NCBI RefSeq assembly: GCF_001542625.1
Contig: NZ_CP016279.1
Span: 3,906,001 to 3,970,000, forward strand
DNA length: 64,000 bases
Direction: 5' to 3'
Source of the DNA: Streptomyces griseochromogenes
Lineage (GTDB): Bacteria > Actinomycetota > Actinomycetes > Streptomycetales > Streptomycetaceae
Position 1 is the first letter of the stretch; every line of letters begins with the position of its first letter. The position numbers and the translations under genes are program-made. Shown here piece by piece: positions 62,504-64,000 of this stretch. The notes under the pieces are model-generated. The model was given only the letters and a program-made list of their open reading frames with translations. It searched no databases and was not told where the DNA came from.

Positions 62504-64000
62504 CCAACGCACCGGACACTGTGCCCACCGACGCCGATCTCACCGAACTGTTGAGCACCCCGGCGTCCGATGCCGCGGTCGAAGAACTGCACCGGCGCCA
62601 CCGTCAAGCGGTCTTCTCCTACGCGTACGTCTGCTGCCGCACGGTGCACAGCGCCGAGGACCTCACCTCGGAAGTGTTCGCCCGTGCCCTGCGAGCCGTC
62701 CGGTCCGGCAGCGGACCTCAGCACGCCTGGCGCCCTCATCTCCTCACCGTTGTCCGCCGTACCGCCGTCGCCTGGGCGGATTCCGGACGCCGCACCGACC
62801 TGTCGCCCGAACTCGTGCGCTGGCTCGCCGACCTGCCCCAGAGCCCGGACACCAGGAGCTGCGATGCGCGCATGCGTCTCCTTGAGGACAGCAGCCTTGT
62901 CCTGCGTGCGTTCCGCTCCCTGCCCGAGCGCTGGCAGACCGTCCTGTGGCACACCGGGGTGGAGGGGGACCAGGCCCGGTCGGTCGGTCGCCTGCTCGGC
63001 CTGGACGACGGTGGTGTCTCCTTGCTCGCCTCCCGAGCCAGGGAAGGCCTGCGCGAGGCCTGTCTTGCCGAACTCGCCGACAACCCCCGCACGGACGAAT
63101 GCCACCGCTACAGCCCCATACTCGGAGCTGTCGTGCGTCGCACGGGACGCCGCGGCTCCGACGACTTCGACCGGCACCTGTCGGGGTGCTGGCGCTGCCG
63201 CAGTGCGCTGACCGAGCTCGCCGAACTCGAAGAGGGGCTGCGCTCGGTGCTGTCGGCCGCGGTCCTGCTGTGGGGCAGCGGGGCGTATCTGGCGGCCAGA
63301 ACGACCGAAGCCGGCGTAGGAGCGGCCGGTACGGCGAGGAATTTCGAGATGCCGCGAGGCGGCATCTCCGCGGACCGCGACCGTGACCCGGCATGGCGGG
63401 CATGGGCCACGGGCGCCCCGCTCCGCTCCGCCGCGGTCGCCGGAGCCATGGTCGCCGCCGTCGGGCTCGCCGTCCTCGCCCTGCCGACTCGGTCGCACGG
63501 TCAGGGCGAGGTTCCCCCGTCCGCGCGGGCGGGCGCCATCCGCGCGAGTACGGTTCTCGCTGATCCGCCATCCGCCGCCAGCACGGCCGAGCCCTCCCCG
63601 CGCACGTCGTCGCGCCCGGCCGGACCGTCCCCCGCGGCGCCGTCCCGTACGGCATCGGCCAGACCGCCCGACCACCATCGGACTCACCTCGGATCCGTCA
63701 CATGGACGGGCACTCTCCGCAACGAGGGACTCAGAACTCAGTGTCTCGAGCATGTCGGCGCGACGGTCGTCCACACCAGGTGCAACGGCAGCGAGACCCA
63801 GCTCTGGGAAACCCTGTCCTTCGCTCCGAAACCGGGCTACGGCCTACTGCGCAACGCCGCCTCCGGCGAGTGTGTCGACTACCGTGCGGCAATCCGCAGC
63901 GCGGAATATCAGGACGTATTCGACATCGGAATGCGCCCGTGCCGTGCGGACGGCGACGGGCAGCTTTTCCGCTTCGCCCCGTACTCGGCTCCCGGCACAG
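62500..64000 (+). CDS. Sigma-like protein fused to zinc motif, TM helix and ricin-like domain, 3' end cut
   Basis: 500 visible codons, running off the window. Region 2 of an ECF-type sigma is at about 29-70 (HRQAVFSYAYVCCRTVHSAE, then DLTSEVFARALRAV). Region 4 is at about 140-190 (LRAFRSLPERWQTVLWHTGV, LLGLDDGGVSLLASRAREGL). Next come a His/Cys motif resembling zinc anti-sigma domains (CHRYSPILGAVVRR then DDFDRHLSGCWRCRS), a TM helix near 315 (AAVAGAMVAAVGLAVLALPT), a Pro/Ser linker and a ricin B-type piece (CLEHVGATVVHTRCNGSETQ, ETQLWE, then QLFRFAPYS). GTG 62500 overlaps the HATPase stop. Confidence 0.82.
   Translation, partial: MTNAPDTVPTDADLTELLSTPASDAAVEELHRRHRQAVFSYAYVCCRTVHSAEDLTSEVFARALRAVRSGSGPQHAWRPHLLTVVRRTAVAWADSGRRTDLSPELVRWLADLPQSPDTRSCDARMRLLEDSSLVLRAFRSLPERWQTVLWHTGVEGDQARSVGRLLGLDDGGVSLLASRAREGLREACLAELADNPRTDECHRYSPILGAVVRRTGRRGSDDFDRHLSGCWRCRSALTELAELEEGLRSVLSAAVLLWGSGAYLAARTTEAGVGAAGTARNFEMPRGGISADRDRDPAWRAWATGAPLRSAAVAGAMVAAVGLAVLALPTRSHGQGEVPPSARAGAIRASTVLADPPSAASTAEPSPRTSSRPAGPSPAAPSRTASARPPDHHRTHLGSVTWTGTLRNEGLRTQCLEHVGATVVHTRCNGSETQLWETLSFAPKPGYGLLRNAASGECVDYRAAIRSAEYQDVFDIGMRPCRADGDGQLFRFAPYSAPGT

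Overview
The window is about 70% or more G+C with strong third-position G/C bias, GTG starts and ATGA/GTGA gene overlaps. It carries Streptomyces-type gas vesicle genes, SpoIIE phosphatases, large LuxR ATPases, TetR regulators and many secreted proteins, so it is most likely a Streptomyces chromosome segment, probably accessory or arm-like. I see no rRNA, tRNA, CRISPR array, insertion sequence or prophage.

Layout. 0-9 kb: the 3' part of an aldehyde dehydrogenase, thioredoxin, an FAD disulfide oxidoreductase, peptide deformylase, a decayed PepSY gene, a BlaI/M56 pair, GNAT, TPR and MarR proteins, and a small-membrane-protein/ECF-sigma/YgaP-like operon. 9-16 kb: a five-gene minus-strand operon (NamZ-like muramidase, double GNAT, lipoprotein binding protein, two sugar permeases) behind a palindromic operator, next to a class V aminotransferase-fold enzyme. 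16-20 kb: two TetR modules with clear operators, one facing an SRPBCC protein and one facing a Rox-like FAD monooxygenase. 20-23 kb: secreted peptidoglycan-binding and hypothetical proteins, and a YbdK-type ligase. 23.6-29.4 kb: a gas vesicle cluster (gvpO-A-F-G-J-L-S-K) with two divergent accessory genes. gvpG, gvpJ and gvpL each carry an out-of-frame indel. 29.4-35.5 kb: a CsbD stress protein with a SigB-type promoter and a strong terminator, an unknown two-repeat protein, an SGNH esterase, TetR and a zinc alcohol dehydrogenase.

35.6-47 kb: two paralogous membrane SpoIIE phosphatases (sensor, PAS, GAF, PP2C, HATPase). Between them lie a barstar-like inhibitor, a 949-residue LuxR ATPase, a secreted phospholipase A2 and a relic resembling a glycerophosphotransferase. 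47-54.5 kb: two small proteins, then a tightly overlapping operon (ATP-grasp ligase, PEP-synthase-like protein of unusual domain order, MFS exporter) divergent from a PAS-LuxR regulator. This is the best candidate here for an undescribed small-molecule pathway. 54.9-64 kb: NmrA-like reductase, two relics, a secreted subtilase, a 950-residue LuxR ATPase, and an overlapping pair made of an HATPase protein and a sigma-like protein fused to a zinc-finger motif, a membrane helix and a ricin-like domain. The last gene runs off the window.

Themes. Signalling and regulatory genes dominate and many lie beside short palindromes. There are about five relics besides the three frameshifted gas vesicle genes, so the region looks to be under weak selection. 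All functional calls rest on motifs read by eye; no database search was run.
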